Shown here: positions 19,223-28,707 of the stretch, one piece after another
Numbering within the stretch: position 1 is the first letter of the stretch
Layout of the letters: each line of letters opens with the position of its first letter
DNA from: Pseudomonas chlororaphis
GTDB taxonomy: Bacteria > Pseudomonadota > Gammaproteobacteria > Pseudomonadales > Pseudomonadaceae
Direction of reading: 5' to 3'
DNA length: 64,000 nt
NCBI RefSeq assembly: GCF_001921865.1
Contig: NZ_MSCT01000005.1
Location: forward strand, 375,001-439,000
Made by a program: the position numbers and the translations under genes
The notes under the pieces: generated by a model
The model's input: only the letters and a program-made list of their open reading frames with translations
Told to the model about the DNA's origin: nothing
Databases searched by the model: none

Positions 19223-20527
19223 TCAACCCTGAAGCCAGCGCCACAGTGCTTTCAGGTTGTTCAACACCGGATTGTTGCTTTGCAGCGCCTGGCTCCAGTC
19301 GATGACTATGGCCGCCAGGACAACCTGGAGCAGGGCCAGGCCGGCGACTATCCAGGAATAGAAACGATTGAACTTCAGGTTTTCGAATTGCACCTGATCG
19401 TTGCTGAGGGATTTGCGCTGGGCGATGCGCTTTTTCAGCAATTCGACTTTCCCGGTGAGGGTTTGCAGTTCGGCTTCTGTCCCGCTTCGAAATGCTTGGC
19501 CATAACCCTGTTCGATGAGCGGTGTCAGGGCCTCTATTTTTTCCTCGATATGCTCGATCTGCATGCTCGCTTCCAGCAGTGTCTGCAAACTCTCGGCAGT
19601 GTTCTGGCTGATGGCTGAGAGAACCGGGTTCACAGCGTCCCGGCAGCGGTTGTACTGCTGCCAGGTTTCCTTTATGAGCGAGAGGCCAAGGTAGTCGGCC
19701 AAGTAGTCCTTTATGTCATCAGGGTCGTTGAAGTGATCAACGAAGAGCGCCTCTACGTTCAATGAACTCAAATAGAAATCATGGATGTAGTTGGCGCTGC
19801 CTGCTTCGTTGCTGTAATAGCTGTAGTCGGCATTGGGGTAACGACTGATCAGGGTGTAATGATCGTAGTCACTGGTGGTTGCATCGCTGCTGATGTACTG
19901 GTCGCCCAGCTTGCTCTTGAGTCGCCCGGTAGTAATGCGCGAGCGGGCTTCTACATTGATACCCCAAAGCTTGAACAGCCTTTCCTCGACCCGGTGGGCA
20001 TCACCGACAATCCTGTTGACCTCCTTGTTCAGCAGCTCTTCTACATAGTGGCTGGAGTGAACGATGCGGAAGTCTTTTGAAAAGGGATTGATCGTTTGGA
20101 AGGCGTGGTAGTCGTGGATGTGCGACGTATCAATGTCGAACAGTTTTGTTTGATGCTCGGCTTCCAGGGAGAAATCGAGCGCCAGGTAAGTGACGCTGTT
20201 GGTCAGTTCGATGGTGGTGACAGTACAGGTCCGGAAAGCGCCGGTTTTTACGGATATCCGGCTTGGGTCATAAGGATTGGTGTCATTGAACGGGATATAG
20301 CCAAGTCCTTTGACTGGAAAAATGGCTGCCTCGGTGTGTGACATAGAGCTTTCAGGGCCTTCTCTATGGTGCACAAACTCTTTTCCATGAAACCACTTTC
20401 GAACAGACATCAACTCGTCGGGCGTGATGGGCGTGATGATGTTTACCGAACGCCATTCTCCTGGCCCTTCCAGAAGGCCTGCCCGCTGATAGACCGCCGC
20501 GCTTTCCTTGCGGTCGCGTAACTCCAT
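19223..20527 (-). CDS. AT-rich gene for an unknown protein with C-terminal membrane anchor
   Basis: I do not recognise this 434-residue protein. It has no signal peptide. The N-terminal 280 residues look mixed alpha/beta, with many Tyr, His and Asp (HIHDYHAF, DYSYYSN). Residues about 305-385 are helical with heptad-like spacing. One strong hydrophobic segment (FYSWIVAGLALLQVVLAAIV) lies near residues 388-408, so the large part probably faces the cytoplasm, anchored by its tail. Base composition is clearly more AT-rich than the neighbours, which suggests transfer. The ATG at 20527 has no clear ribosome site; a TTG start at 20647 with AGGAAA upstream is possible but would add an improbable sequence. 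Confidence 0.65.
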   Translation of the reverse strand: MELRDRKESAAVYQRAGLLEGPGEWRSVNIITPITPDELMSVRKWFHGKEFVHHREGPESSMSHTEAAIFPVKGLGYIPFNDTNPYDPSRISVKTGAFRTCTVTTIELTNSVTYLALDFSLEAEHQTKLFDIDTSHIHDYHAFQTINPFSKDFRIVHSSHYVEELLNKEVNRIVGDAHRVEERLFKLWGINVEARSRITTGRLKSKLGDQYISSDATTSDYDHYTLISRYPNADYSYYSNEAGSANYIHDFYLSSLNVEALFVDHFNDPDDIKDYLADYLGLSLIKETWQQYNRCRDAVNPVLSAISQNTAESLQTLLEASMQIEHIEEKIEALTPLIEQGYGQAFRSGTEAELQTLTGKVELLKKRIAQRKSLSNDQVQFENLKFNRFYSWIVAGLALLQVVLAAIVIDWSQALQSNNPVLNNLKALWRWLQG

Positions 20528-20589
20528 TGAATAATGGAAGAAATGGCTTCTGAACCTATAGGTGAAGAGCTGCGGAAACTTGCACACGC

Positions 20590-20621
20590 AAAAAAACAAG
20601 CAACGGGTGTAATACACCCGT
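20590..20621 (-). terminator. Terminator-like hairpin in the leader of the unknown gene
   Basis: On the minus strand ACGGGTG-TATTA-CACCCGT is followed six bases later by T7. It sits 63-94 bp before the ATG at 20527. It may be an attenuator, an operator dyad (9-bp arms around one base), or a terminator. Confidence 0.45.
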
Positions 20622-20800
20622 ACGAGGTTGATGTTCTTAAAGGCCAAAGTCTGGATTTCCTATCATGCTCAGGCGGCAGGGCGGGTGAAGCGCGGTGCCC
20701 GATCAATGTCGGTGATGGCGGATGATCGGACAGGTTATATAGGCTACCCGGGCTTTGCACGCTAAGCTGGTTGCTCCTACTCATCCAGTGGACCCCCAGC

Positions 20801-21736
20801 ATGTCAGAGTTGATTCTGCACCATTACCCGACTTCTCCTTTCGCGGAAAAAGCCCGGCTGCTGCTGGGGTTCAAGGGCCTGTCCTGGCGCTCGGTGAAGA
20901 TTTCGCCGGTGATGCCCAAGCCTGATCTCACGGCGCTTACCGGCGGTTATCGCAAGACTCCGGTGCTGCAGGTCGGCGCCGATATCTATTGCGACACGGC
21001 GCTGATCGCGCGGCGGCTGGAGCAGGAAAAGGCCTTGCCCGCGTTGTTCCCCGAGGGCCGGGAAATGGTCAGCGCGACCTTCGCTGCCTGGGCCGACTCG
21101 GTGGTGTTCCAGCATGCGGTGAGCCTGGTGTTCCAGCCCGAGTCGGCGGCCGTGCGTTTCGGCCATTTGCCGGCGGAGGCGGTGAAGGCGTTCATGGCCG
21201 ACCGCGCCGGATTGTTCAGCGGCGGCAGTTCCACCCGGGTGCCGCTGGAATTGGCCAAGCATCAATGGCCGACGCTGATGGCGCGCCTGGAGCAGCAGTT
21301 GCAGCGCGAGGAGGGTGACTTCCTGTTCGGCGAGCCGTCGATCGCCGACTTCGCCCTGGCCCATCCGCTGTGGTTCCTCAAGGGCACGCCGGTGACCGCG
21401 CCGCTGGTGGATGCCTACCCGGCGGTGGCGGCGTGGCTCGGGCGGGTGCTGGGGTTCGGCCATGGCGCGTCGAGCGCGATGACCTCCGAAGAGGCGCTCG
21501 ACGTGGCGCGTGAGGCCACGCCGGCCGTGTTGCCGGATGAAACCTTCGTCGATCCGAACGGTTTCCAGGCCGGCCAGCCGGTGCGGATCGCAGCGACCGA
21601 CTATGGCGTCGATCCGGTGGCGGGGGACTTGCTGTTCGCCGGCAGCGAGGAGTTGATCCTGCGTCGCGAAGACCCGCGTGGCGGGGTGCTGCATGTGCAC
21701 TTCCCGCGCTTGGGTTTCCGTATCGAAGCGCAATAG
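20801..21736 (+). CDS. Glutathione S-transferase family protein with C-terminal extension
   Basis: The protein is 311 residues. Residues 1-80 form a thioredoxin-like GST N-terminal domain (ILHHYPTSPFAEKARLLL, KTPVLQVG, DTALIARRLE). Residues 95-220 form the helical GST C-terminal domain (PSIADFALAHPLWFL). About 85 further residues (220-311) form an extra domain with beta-rich segments (GDLLFAGSEELILRRED). Typical GSTs stop at about 200-230 residues. Substrate unknown. ATG 20801 is used because the GST fold starts immediately there. Confidence 0.85.
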   Translation: MSELILHHYPTSPFAEKARLLLGFKGLSWRSVKISPVMPKPDLTALTGGYRKTPVLQVGADIYCDTALIARRLEQEKALPALFPEGREMVSATFAAWADSVVFQHAVSLVFQPESAAVRFGHLPAEAVKAFMADRAGLFSGGSSTRVPLELAKHQWPTLMARLEQQLQREEGDFLFGEPSIADFALAHPLWFLKGTPVTAPLVDAYPAVAAWLGRVLGFGHGASSAMTSEEALDVAREATPAVLPDETFVDPNGFQAGQPVRIAATDYGVDPVAGDLLFAGSEELILRREDPRGGVLHVHFPRLGFRIEAQ

Positions 21737-21740
21737 CTTT

Positions 21741-21813
21741 TGTAGGAGCGAGCTTGCTCGCGATGAACGATAACGCGGTTCGCGTCGTGGCTATCGCGAG
21801 CTCGCTCCTACAG
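21741..21813. repeat. REPIN-like inverted repeat, copy 5, one arm shortened
   Basis: The left arm is intact. The right arm reads CTATCGCGAGCTCGCTCC and lacks the CAAG found in other copies. It lies between two convergent genes. Confidence 0.8.
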
Positions 21814-22179
21814 GGGATTGGCGACGGGAGGTTTCAAGGCGCCGAGGATGGCGTCGGGGTCGTAGGTGCGGATCAGCGTGCCGTTCACATCCAGGATCGG
21901 AATCCCCCGTCCGCCCAGGGCTTCATAGGCCTTGCGCGCCTCGGCGTCCTTCTCGATATCGAACTCGCGAAAGGCAATGCCCTTCTGGTCGAGAAAGCGC
22001 CGGGTGGCCTTGCAGTAGCCGCACCAGTCGGTGGCGTAGAGCACCACCCGGGCATTGGCCCGGATCTGCTCCGAGGCCACTTGCGAGGGGTTGAGCAGGC
22101 GCTCGATCTTGCCCCAGTTCTGGTAGGCCACGACCACCAGCAGGATCAGCAGGAACTTCTTCAGCACGCCCTGCAGCAT
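21808..22179 (-). CDS. Membrane-anchored glutaredoxin-family protein
   Basis: The protein is 123 residues. An N-terminal hydrophobic helix (FLLILLVVVAY, residues 9-19) anchors it. The glutaredoxin domain covers residues 43-120, with the active site Cys-Gly-Tyr-Cys (ATDWCGYCKATR) near residues 53-56 and the cis-Pro in GIPILDVNG. It probably reduces disulfides or glutathione adducts at the membrane; orientation is not clear. Its start overlaps the yejK stop by one base, so it is translated after yejK. Confidence 0.85.
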   Translation of the reverse strand: MLQGVLKKFLLILLVVVAYQNWGKIERLLNPSQVASEQIRANARVVLYATDWCGYCKATRRFLDQKGIAFREFDIEKDAEARKAYEALGGRGIPILDVNGTLIRTYDPDAILGALKPPVANPL

Positions 22180-23183
22180 CAGTTACGGCGCTTGAGCTGG
22201 TCGGTCAGTTGGGTCGGCAGGCCCTTGATGATCAGGGTGCCGGCCTCTTCGTCATACTCGATCTTCGAGCCCAGCAGGTGCGCCTCGAAGCTGATGGACA
22301 AGCCTTCGGCGCGGCCGGTGAAGCGACGGAACTGGTTGAGGGTGCGCTTGTCGGCCGGGATTTCCGGCGACAGGCCGTAGTCCTTGTTGCGGATATGGTC
22401 GTAGAACGCCTTGGGGCGTTCTTCGTCGATCAGTTCCGAGAGCTCTTCCAGGCCCATGGGTTCGCCGAGCTTGGCCTGGCTGCTGGCGTAGTCCACCAGG
22501 GTCTTGGTCTTTTCCCGGGCCGAGTCTTCTGGCAGGTCTTCGCTTTCCACGAAGTCGCTGAATGCCTTGAGCAGGGTGCGGGTTTCGCCCGGGCCGTCGA
22601 CGCCTTCCTGGCAGCCGATGAAGTCGCGGAAGTACTCCGAGACTTTCTTGCCGTTCTTGCCCTTGATGAACGAGATGTACTGCTTCGACTGCTTGTTGTT
22701 CTGCCACTCGGAAACGTTGATCCGCGCCGCCAGGTGCAACTGGCCCAGGTCCAGGTGGCGCGACGGGGTCACGTCCAGCTCGTCGGTCACCGCCACGCCT
22801 TCGCTGTGGTGCAGCAGGGCGATGGCCAGGTAGTCGGTCATGCCTTGCTGGTAGTGGGCGAACAGCACGTGGCCGCCGACCGAGAGGTTGGACTCTTCCA
22901 TCAGTTTTTGCAGGTGTTCGACCGCCACGCGGCTGAAGGCGGTGAAGTCCTGGCCGCCATCGAGGTATTCCTTCAGCCAGCCGCTGAAGGGAAACGCGCC
23001 GGACTCGGGATGGAACAGGCCCCAGGCTTTACCCTGTTTGGCGTTATAGCTTTCGTTGAGGTCGGCGAGCATGTTCTCGATGGCCGCGGACTCGGGCAAC
23101 TCCTGGTCGCGGGCATGAAGAACCGCGGGTGTGCCGTCGGGTTTCTTGTCGATCAGGTGGACGATGCAATGACGGATCGGCAT
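22179..23183 (-). CDS. yejK: Nucleoid-associated protein YejK (NdpA)
   Basis: The 334-residue protein starts [14 protein letters not shown] and ends [16 protein letters not shown], both typical of the NA37/YejK family, and is close to the usual 335 residues. YejK binds the nucleoid and is reported to interact with topoisomerase IV and gyrase. ATG 23183 is chosen; the frame continues upstream to 23306 but without family similarity. Operon with the glutaredoxin gene. Confidence 0.92.
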   Translation of the reverse strand: MPIRHCIVHLIDKKPDGTPAVLHARDQELPESAAIENMLADLNESYNAKQGKAWGLFHPESGAFPFSGWLKEYLDGGQDFTAFSRVAVEHLQKLMEESNLSVGGHVLFAHYQQGMTDYLAIALLHHSEGVAVTDELDVTPSRHLDLGQLHLAARINVSEWQNNKQSKQYISFIKGKNGKKVSEYFRDFIGCQEGVDGPGETRTLLKAFSDFVESEDLPEDSAREKTKTLVDYASSQAKLGEPMGLEELSELIDEERPKAFYDHIRNKDYGLSPEIPADKRTLNQFRRFTGRAEGLSISFEAHLLGSKIEYDEEAGTLIIKGLPTQLTDQLKRRN

Positions 23184-23579
23184 GGGCTTCTCGGCTGGTT
23201 GGCGGGAGAGGGCATGGCTCCCCGAAAAAGTGCCCAGTGTACCGCACCCGCTGGTTTTGGCGCTGTTTGAAGGGGGCGGAAGGAGGCGTGGGTCAAGCTT
23301 ATGCATTTTTTTACGGATTTAGAGCAATAAAGCTGACCAAATGGCTAGGTAGAGGCGGATATTTCCCCGTCTCTGTGCTAGTTTTGCCCCGTCTTACGCG
23401 ATGTCTCGGCGTTAAGCGTGCATTCAGCATTTGTCGGGTCGAACCAAACCCTGATTTCGGTATCTATAACCCCGATCTTTCGTGGTTGTGACCGGGGTGC
23501 CAGGTCCACAAGATCTGGCTCGATGGCTGACACTGCACTCATGCAATCCAAATGAATTTGATAGGGAAGGAACACCACA
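23184..23579. other. Divergent promoter region of yejK and the HU gene
   Basis: This 396-bp gap holds no convincing gene. ACCCCG (near 23469) pairs with CGGGGT (near 23493), a possible leader hairpin for HU. AGGGAAGGA, 9 bp before the HU ATG, is a very strong ribosome site. TATAAC near 23464 could be a -10 for HU, but no good -35 accompanies it. Confidence 0.4.
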
Positions 23580-23861
23580 ATGGCTATTACTAAAGACCAA
23601 CTGATCGCTGATATCGCTGAAGCTATCGACGCGCCGAAAACCACCGCGCGTAACGCTCTGGACCAACTGGCCCAAATCGTTGCTGATCAATTGGAAAATG
23701 GCGGCGAAATCACTCTGCCAGGTATCGGCAAACTGAAAGTGACCGAGCGTCCTGCCCGTACTGGCCGTAACCCATCGACTGGCGCTGCCATCGAAATCGC
23801 TGCGAAGAAAGTGATCAAGCTGGTTGTGGCTAAAGGCCTGACCGACTCGATCAACAAGTAA
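23580..23861 (+). CDS. HU-family DNA-binding protein (HupN-like)
   Basis: The 93-residue protein has the HU fold, with TLPGIGKLKVTERPARTGRNPSTG covering the beta arm and its Arg/Asn/Pro tip (RNPSTG). HU dimers bend DNA and organise the nucleoid. Pseudomonads carry several HU genes (hupA, hupB, hupN); this one is slightly longer than the 90-residue HupA/HupB type, and which paralogue it is cannot be settled here. Its lower GC at codon third positions fits a highly expressed gene rather than transfer. Confidence 0.92.
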   Translation: MAITKDQLIADIAEAIDAPKTTARNALDQLAQIVADQLENGGEITLPGIGKLKVTERPARTGRNPSTGAAIEIAAKKVIKLVVAKGLTDSINK

Positions 23862-23872
23862 GACTGCGATAG

Positions 23873-23907
23873 AACCGTGCCACGGAGACCTTCCGGGCAC
23901 GGTTTGC
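23873..23907 (+). terminator. Hairpin after the HU gene
   Basis: AACCGTGCC pairs perfectly with GGCACGGTT across a 14-base loop. The T tract is short (TTT), so it is a probable rather than certain terminator. Confidence 0.6.
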
Positions 23908-23962
23908 CGGCTTAAGGCCAAACGATTTACGCAAGGTAAATCGGTGTTTTTCCCCCTCGCTT

Positions 23963-24988
23963 CTATCCCTTCCGAACCCAACGCTCCTGGCGCCAGGCCT
24001 GTTGCTGTGCCTTGTCCTTGAAGGTCCAGGCGACGAAGCGGCTCTGTTTTTGCCCCTGGGACATTTCCACCACCTGGCTTTCCAGCGCTCCGGCCTTTTT
24101 CAGGGCGGCCTGAATCGCCGGCAGGTTCGAGGCTTTCGACACCAGGGTGCTGAACCACAACACCTGTTGCGCCACCTGGGCGCTTTCGGCGATCAGCTGG
24201 GTCACGAAACGCGCCTCGCCGCCTTCGCACCACAGTTCCGCCGCCTGGCCGCCGAAGTTCAACACCGGCAGCTTGCGCTTGGGGTCGGCCTTGCCCAGGG
24301 CTCGCCATTTACGCTGGCTGCCGCGGGTGGCCTCGTCCAGGGAGGCGTGGAACGGTGGGTTGCACATCGTCAGGTCGAAACGCTCGTCGTTCTCCAGCAG
24401 CCCCAGCAGGATCTGCTTGCGGTGGGGCTGTTGGCGCAGGCCGATGGCCTTGTTCAGGCCGTTGGCCTGGACGATGGTCTTGGCGGCGGCGAGGGCGGTG
24501 CTGTCGATGTCGGAGCCGAGGAACTGCCAGCGGTAGTCGCAGTGGCCGATCAGCGGGTAGACGCAGTTGGCGCCGACGCCGACATCCAGTACTCGCACCG
24601 CCGCGCCACGGGGAATTTCGCCCTCGTTATGGGCGGCCAGCAAGTCGGCGAGAAAGTGCACATAGTCGGCGCGACCCGGGACCGGAGGGCACAGGAAGTC
24701 GGCCGGAATGTCCCAGTGGGCGATGCCGTAGAAGGCCTTGAGCAAGGCGCGGTTGAACACCCGTACCGCCGCCGGGTTGGCGAAGTCGATACTTTCCTTG
24801 CCGTAGGGATTGATGATCACGAAAGCCCCCAGCTCCGGGGTGCTCTTGATCAGTTGCGGGAAGTCGTAGCGGCCTTGATGGCGATTGCGCGGGTGCAGGC
24901 TGGCTTTTTCCCGCGGCGCGGCGGCCTTGGCCGGAGCCTCGGGTTGTGGCTTTTTGCGCGGGGCTTTGGGAGGGCGGGGGGCGGTCAT
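23963..24988 (-). CDS. rlmF: 23S rRNA (adenine(1618)-N6)-methyltransferase RlmF
   Basis: The protein is 341 residues. Residues 1-30 are a Pro/Lys/Ala-rich basic leader. The RlmF domain begins at [13 protein letters not shown]. It includes the SAM-binding block [16 protein letters not shown] near 140 and the amino-methyltransferase catalytic motif NPPF near 215. It uses SAM to methylate A1618 of 23S rRNA. It is flanked by the HU hairpin and a REPIN and is likely monocistronic. Confidence 0.93.
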   Translation of the reverse strand: MTAPRPPKAPRKKPQPEAPAKAAAPREKASLHPRNRHQGRYDFPQLIKSTPELGAFVIINPYGKESIDFANPAAVRVFNRALLKAFYGIAHWDIPADFLCPPVPGRADYVHFLADLLAAHNEGEIPRGAAVRVLDVGVGANCVYPLIGHCDYRWQFLGSDIDSTALAAAKTIVQANGLNKAIGLRQQPHRKQILLGLLENDERFDLTMCNPPFHASLDEATRGSQRKWRALGKADPKRKLPVLNFGGQAAELWCEGGEARFVTQLIAESAQVAQQVLWFSTLVSKASNLPAIQAALKKAGALESQVVEMSQGQKQSRFVAWTFKDKAQQQAWRQERWVRKG

Positions 24989-25092
24989 GGGCGAGGTCGG
25001 TTCGGGTATGGCTCAAAGTGGCGGGTATTGTCCCATATCTGCCTGTCCGGCGCGGCGTCTGTAGGTGCCAACGCGGTGAGCCAGGGCCAAGG

Positions 25093-25157
25093 TCTCGCGA
25101 GCCAGCTCGCTCCTACAGGAGTTGGCGTACGTCTGTAGGAGCGAGCTGGCTCGCGAT
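25093..25157. repeat. REPIN-like inverted repeat, copy 6 (GCCAGC variant)
   Basis: Arms GAGCCAGCTC and GAGCTGGCTC replace the usual GAGCAAGCTC/GAGCTTGCTC. Both arms changed together, so pairing is preserved. It lies between rlmF and the valS terminator. Confidence 0.85.
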
Positions 25158-25175
25158 GGCGTCCCTCCAGGCAAC

Positions 25176-25208
25176 AAAAAAGGGAGGCCTGTGAAGGCCT
25201 CCCTTTTT
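25176..25208. terminator. valS terminator
   Basis: A6, then the stem GGGAGGCCT/AGGCCTCCC with a GTGA loop, then T5; symmetric enough to act on both strands. It lies 20 bp after the valS stop on the minus strand. Confidence 0.92.
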
Positions 25209-25227
25209 CGTATCGCAGCAATCGCCG

Positions 25228-28074
25228 TTACAGGCTGGAGATCCGCGCGTGCTGCTCGGCCAGCTTGCCCAGGGCCTGTTCGGCTTCGGCCAGCTTGGCG
25301 CGTTCCTTCTCGATCACTTCGGCTGGGGCCTTGTCGACGAAGGCGGCGTTGGACAGCTTGCCGCCGACCCGCTGCACTTCGCCTTGCAGGCGCTGGATTT
25401 CCTTGTCCAGGCGCGCCAGTTCGGCGCCCTTGTCGATCAGGCCAGCCATTGGCACCAGCACTTCCATCTCGCCGACCAGGGCGGTGGCGGACAGCGGCGC
25501 TTCTGCACCGGCAGCCAATACGGTGATCGACTCCAGCTTCGCCAGCTTCTTGAGCAGAGCGTCATTTTCGGTAAGCCGGCGCTGGTCTTCGGCACTGGCG
25601 TTCTTCACGAACACCGCCAATGGCTTGCCTGGCCCGATGTTCATCTCGGCGCGGATGTTGCGCGTGCCGAGCATCAGGGTCTTGAGCCATTCGATGTCGC
25701 TTTCGGCGGCTTCATCGATACGTGCTTCATTGGCCACCGGCCACGGCTGCAGCATGATGGTCTTGCCCTGGATGCCGGCCAGCGGCGCGAGGCGCTGCCA
25801 GATTTCTTCGGTGATGAACGGCATGAACGGGTGGGCCAGGCGCAGCGCCACTTCCAGTACGCGCACCAGGGTGCGACGGGTGCCGCGCTGGCGCTCGATC
25901 GGCGAGTTTTCGTCCCACAGCACTGGCTTGGACAGCTCCAGGTACCAGTCGCAGTACTGGTTCCAGATGAACTCGTACAGCACCTGGGCGGCCAGGTCGA
26001 AGCGGAACTGGTCGAGTTGGCGGGTCACTTCGGCTTCGGTGCGTTGCAGCTGGGAAATGATCCAGCGGTCCGCCAGCGAGAGCTCGTAGGCTTCGCCGTT
26101 CTGGCCGCAGTCTTCGCCCTTGTCCAGCACATAGCGCGCGGCGTTCCAGATCTTGTTGCAGAAGTTGCGATAGCCTTCGACGCGGCCCATGTCGAACTTG
26201 ATGTCGCGGCCGGTGGAGGCCAGCGAGCAGAAGGTGAAGCGCAGGGCGTCGGTGCCGTAGCTGGCGATGCCGTCGGCGAACTCCTGGCGGGTCTGCTTCT
26301 CGATCTTCTTCGCCAGTTGCGGCTGCATCATGCCGGTGGTGCGTTTCTGCACCAGGGCTTCGAGCTCGATGCCGTCGATGATGTCCAGCGGGTCAAGGAC
26401 GTTGCCCTTGGACTTGGACATCTTCTGGCCCTGGCCGTCGCGTACCAGGCCGTGGACGTACACGGTCTTGAACGGAACCTGCGGCGTGCCGTCTTCGTTC
26501 TTCACCAGGTGCATGGTGAGCATGATCATCCGGGCGACCCAGAAGAAAATGATGTCGAAACCGGTCACCAGCACGTCGGTCGGGTGGAAGGTCTTGAGGA
26601 AGTCGGTCTGCTCCGGCCAGCCCAGGGTGGAGAAGGTCCACAGGCCCGAACTGAACCAGGTGTCGAGAACGTCGTTGTCCTGTTGCAGGGCGACATCCGG
26701 GCCGAGGTTGTGCTTGGCGCGCACTTCGGCTTCGTCGCGGCCGACATAGACCTTGCCCGACTCGTCGTACCAGGCCGGAATCCGGTGGCCCCACCACAGT
26801 TGGCGGCTGATGCACCAGTCCTGGATATCGCGCATCCAGGAGAAGTACATGTTTTCGTACTGCTTGGGCACGAAGGCGATGCGGCCGTCTTCTACGGCGG
26901 CAATGGCCGGCTCGGCCAGCGGCTTGGTGGAGACGTACCACTGGTCGGTCAGCCACGGCTCGATGATGGTGCCCGAGCGGTCGCCCTTCGGTACTTTCAG
27001 CGCGTGATCGTCAACGCTGACCAGGAGGCCCGCGGCGTCGAACGCGGCGACGATCTGCTTGCGCGCCTCGAAACGGTCGAGGCCGGCGTATTCGGCCGGG
27101 ATCTTGCCGTCGATGCTGTCGTTCAGCGTGCCGTCCAGGTTGAACACCTGGGCGGCCGGCAGTACGGCGGCGTTCTTGTCGAAGATGTTCAGCAGCGGCA
27201 GGTTGTGGCGTTTGCCGACTTCGTAGTCGTTGAAGTCGTGGGCCGGGGTGATCTTCACGCAGCCGGTGCCGAACTCGGGGTCGCAGTAATCGTCGGCGAT
27301 GATCGGGATGCGGCGACCCACCAGCGGCAGTTCGACGAACTTGCCGATCAGTGCCTTGTAACGCTCGTCTTCGGGGTTCACGGCCACGGCGGAGTCGCCG
27401 AGCATGGTTTCCGGGCGAGTGGTGGCGACGATCAGGTAGTCGTTGCCTTCAGCGGTCTTGGCGCCATCGGCCAGCGGGTAGCGCAGGTTCCACAGGAAAC
27501 CTTTCTCGTCGTGGTTTTCCACTTCGAGGTCGGAGATCGCGGTGTGCAGCTTGGTGTCCCAGTTGACCAGGCGCTTGCCGCGGTAGATCAGGCCGTCTTC
27601 GTGCAGGCGCACGAAGGCTTCCTTGACGGCTTCGGAGAGGCCGTCGTCCATGGTGAAGCGCTCGCGGCTCCAGTCCACGGAGGAGCCCAGGCGGCGGATC
27701 TGACGGCTGATGTTGCCGCCGGACTGATCCTTCCATTCCCAGACTTTCTCGAGGAATTTTTCCCGGCCCAGATCGTGGCGATTCTGGCCCTGGGCTTCGA
27801 TCTGGCGCTCTACCAGCATCTGGGTGGCGATACCAGCGTGGTCGGTACCCGGCTGCCACAGGGTGTTGCGGCCCTGCATGCGGCGGAAACGGATCAGGGC
27901 GTCCATGATCGCGTTGTTGAAGCCATGGCCCATGTGCAGGCTGCCGGTGACGTTCGGCGGCGGGATCATGATGGTGTAGGAGTCGCCCGCGCCTTGCGGG
28001 GCGAAGTAGTTCTCTGACTCCCAGGTCTGGTACCAGGAAGTTTCAATGGCGTGCGGCTGGTAGGTCTTATCCAT
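25228..28074 (-). CDS. valS: Valyl-tRNA synthetase
   Basis: The 948-residue protein is the expected length. It starts [19 protein letters not shown] and has the class I motif HMGH ([11 protein letters not shown], residues 40-50), the editing CP1 domain, KMSKS in [10 protein letters not shown] near residue 554, the anticodon-binding domain, and a C-terminal coiled coil ([19 protein letters not shown], from about residue 880) that binds tRNA. It charges tRNA-Val and edits mischarged Thr. It is the last gene of the pepA-holC-(28242)-valS cluster, separated from its neighbour by a REPIN. Confidence 0.98.
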   Translation of the reverse strand: MDKTYQPHAIETSWYQTWESENYFAPQGAGDSYTIMIPPPNVTGSLHMGHGFNNAIMDALIRFRRMQGRNTLWQPGTDHAGIATQMLVERQIEAQGQNRHDLGREKFLEKVWEWKDQSGGNISRQIRRLGSSVDWSRERFTMDDGLSEAVKEAFVRLHEDGLIYRGKRLVNWDTKLHTAISDLEVENHDEKGFLWNLRYPLADGAKTAEGNDYLIVATTRPETMLGDSAVAVNPEDERYKALIGKFVELPLVGRRIPIIADDYCDPEFGTGCVKITPAHDFNDYEVGKRHNLPLLNIFDKNAAVLPAAQVFNLDGTLNDSIDGKIPAEYAGLDRFEARKQIVAAFDAAGLLVSVDDHALKVPKGDRSGTIIEPWLTDQWYVSTKPLAEPAIAAVEDGRIAFVPKQYENMYFSWMRDIQDWCISRQLWWGHRIPAWYDESGKVYVGRDEAEVRAKHNLGPDVALQQDNDVLDTWFSSGLWTFSTLGWPEQTDFLKTFHPTDVLVTGFDIIFFWVARMIMLTMHLVKNEDGTPQVPFKTVYVHGLVRDGQGQKMSKSKGNVLDPLDIIDGIELEALVQKRTTGMMQPQLAKKIEKQTRQEFADGIASYGTDALRFTFCSLASTGRDIKFDMGRVEGYRNFCNKIWNAARYVLDKGEDCGQNGEAYELSLADRWIISQLQRTEAEVTRQLDQFRFDLAAQVLYEFIWNQYCDWYLELSKPVLWDENSPIERQRGTRRTLVRVLEVALRLAHPFMPFITEEIWQRLAPLAGIQGKTIMLQPWPVANEARIDEAAESDIEWLKTLMLGTRNIRAEMNIGPGKPLAVFVKNASAEDQRRLTENDALLKKLAKLESITVLAAGAEAPLSATALVGEMEVLVPMAGLIDKGAELARLDKEIQRLQGEVQRVGGKLSNAAFVDKAPAEVIEKERAKLAEAEQALGKLAEQHARISSL

Positions 28075-28136
28075 GCGCGGCGGGACCCTATTGGCATTTA
28101 TTCAGGAAAAGCCGGGAAGTATAGCGGGGGCGAGAG

Positions 28137-28233
28137 GTAGGAGCGAGCTTGCTCGCGAAGATCGTCAATGATTGCGCGGGCATTCTGGAGACGGGGGCTC
28201 TTGGAGTCTTCGCGAGCAAGCTCGCTCCTACAG
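28137..28233. repeat. REPIN-like inverted repeat, copy 7
   Basis: Arms GTAGGAGCGAGCTTGCTCGC and its inverse are separated by about 50 bases, one of the longest loops seen here. It lies between valS and the gene upstream in the same direction. Confidence 0.85.
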
Positions 28234-28241
28234 GGGGCGGC

Positions 28242-28700
28242 TTAGTCCTGATATTGACTGAGCAGCCGCTCCATCCGCGCGTCGAGGCGGCGCTTGATCT
28301 CGGTCTCGATATGCGGGGCGAAGTCGTCGATCACGTCCTGCATGATCAATTGCGCGGCCGCGCGCAGTTCGCTGTCCAGGTGCAGCAGGGTGTCCTGGTT
28401 TTTCGCGGCCGGAGCCGGCGCTGGCGTGAGGGCGGGAGGCGGTGCCGGAGTGGCAACTGCGGGCTCGGGTTGCGGTTCGGCGGCCTGGACAGGCAGCGGT
28501 TGCGGGGGCGCGGCGGGCTCTTCGACGGCGGCGGCTGCGTTGCCGCCAACCATATCGAACAGCAGGGGAATCTGGACTTCGCTGTCGACGGTCTCGGTCA
28601 GCAGCGGAGGTTGCAGGTTTTCATCACCGAGCAGTTGGCGGATGGACTCGAGGTCATCCAGCAGGTGCGCGGACTTTTGCAGCGGTTTTGGAGTGTCCAT
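28242..28700 (-). CDS. Small Pro/Ala-rich protein of unknown function between holC and valS
   Basis: The 152-residue protein has three parts: an acidic, helical N-terminus (HLLDDLESIRQLLGDE, residues 11-26), a Pro/Ala/Glu-rich low-complexity linker at about residues 58-100, and a helical C-terminus (LRAAAQLIMQDVIDDF... MERLLSQYQD). No catalytic motif is seen and I do not recognise a named family. The start at 28700 is seven bases after the holC stop, so the two are probably translated together, which hints at a link to the replisome or to holC only by position. Confidence 0.75.
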   Translation of the reverse strand: MDTPKPLQKSAHLLDDLESIRQLLGDENLQPPLLTETVDSEVQIPLLFDMVGGNAAAAVEEPAAPPQPLPVQAAEPQPEPAVATPAPPPALTPAPAPAAKNQDTLLHLDSELRAAAQLIMQDVIDDFAPHIETEIKRRLDARMERLLSQYQD

Positions 28701-28707
28701 CGAGGGC

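Noticed and set aside
20528-20647. TTG start at 20647 for the unknown AT-rich gene
   Set aside because: It has an AGGAAA upstream, but the added 40 residues are Phe/Cys/Arg-rich without apparent structure, and the stretch contains the terminator-like hairpin. Kept only as an alternative.
23580-23861. HU gene as horizontally acquired because of lower GC
   Set aside because: The bias fits highly expressed genes, and rpsP shows the same. The protein is a normal Pseudomonas HU.
25249-28017. A 922-codon open frame opposite valS
   Set aside because: Same cause as above; it lacks a ribosome site and the product has no recognisable motif, whereas valS has HMGH and KMSKS.
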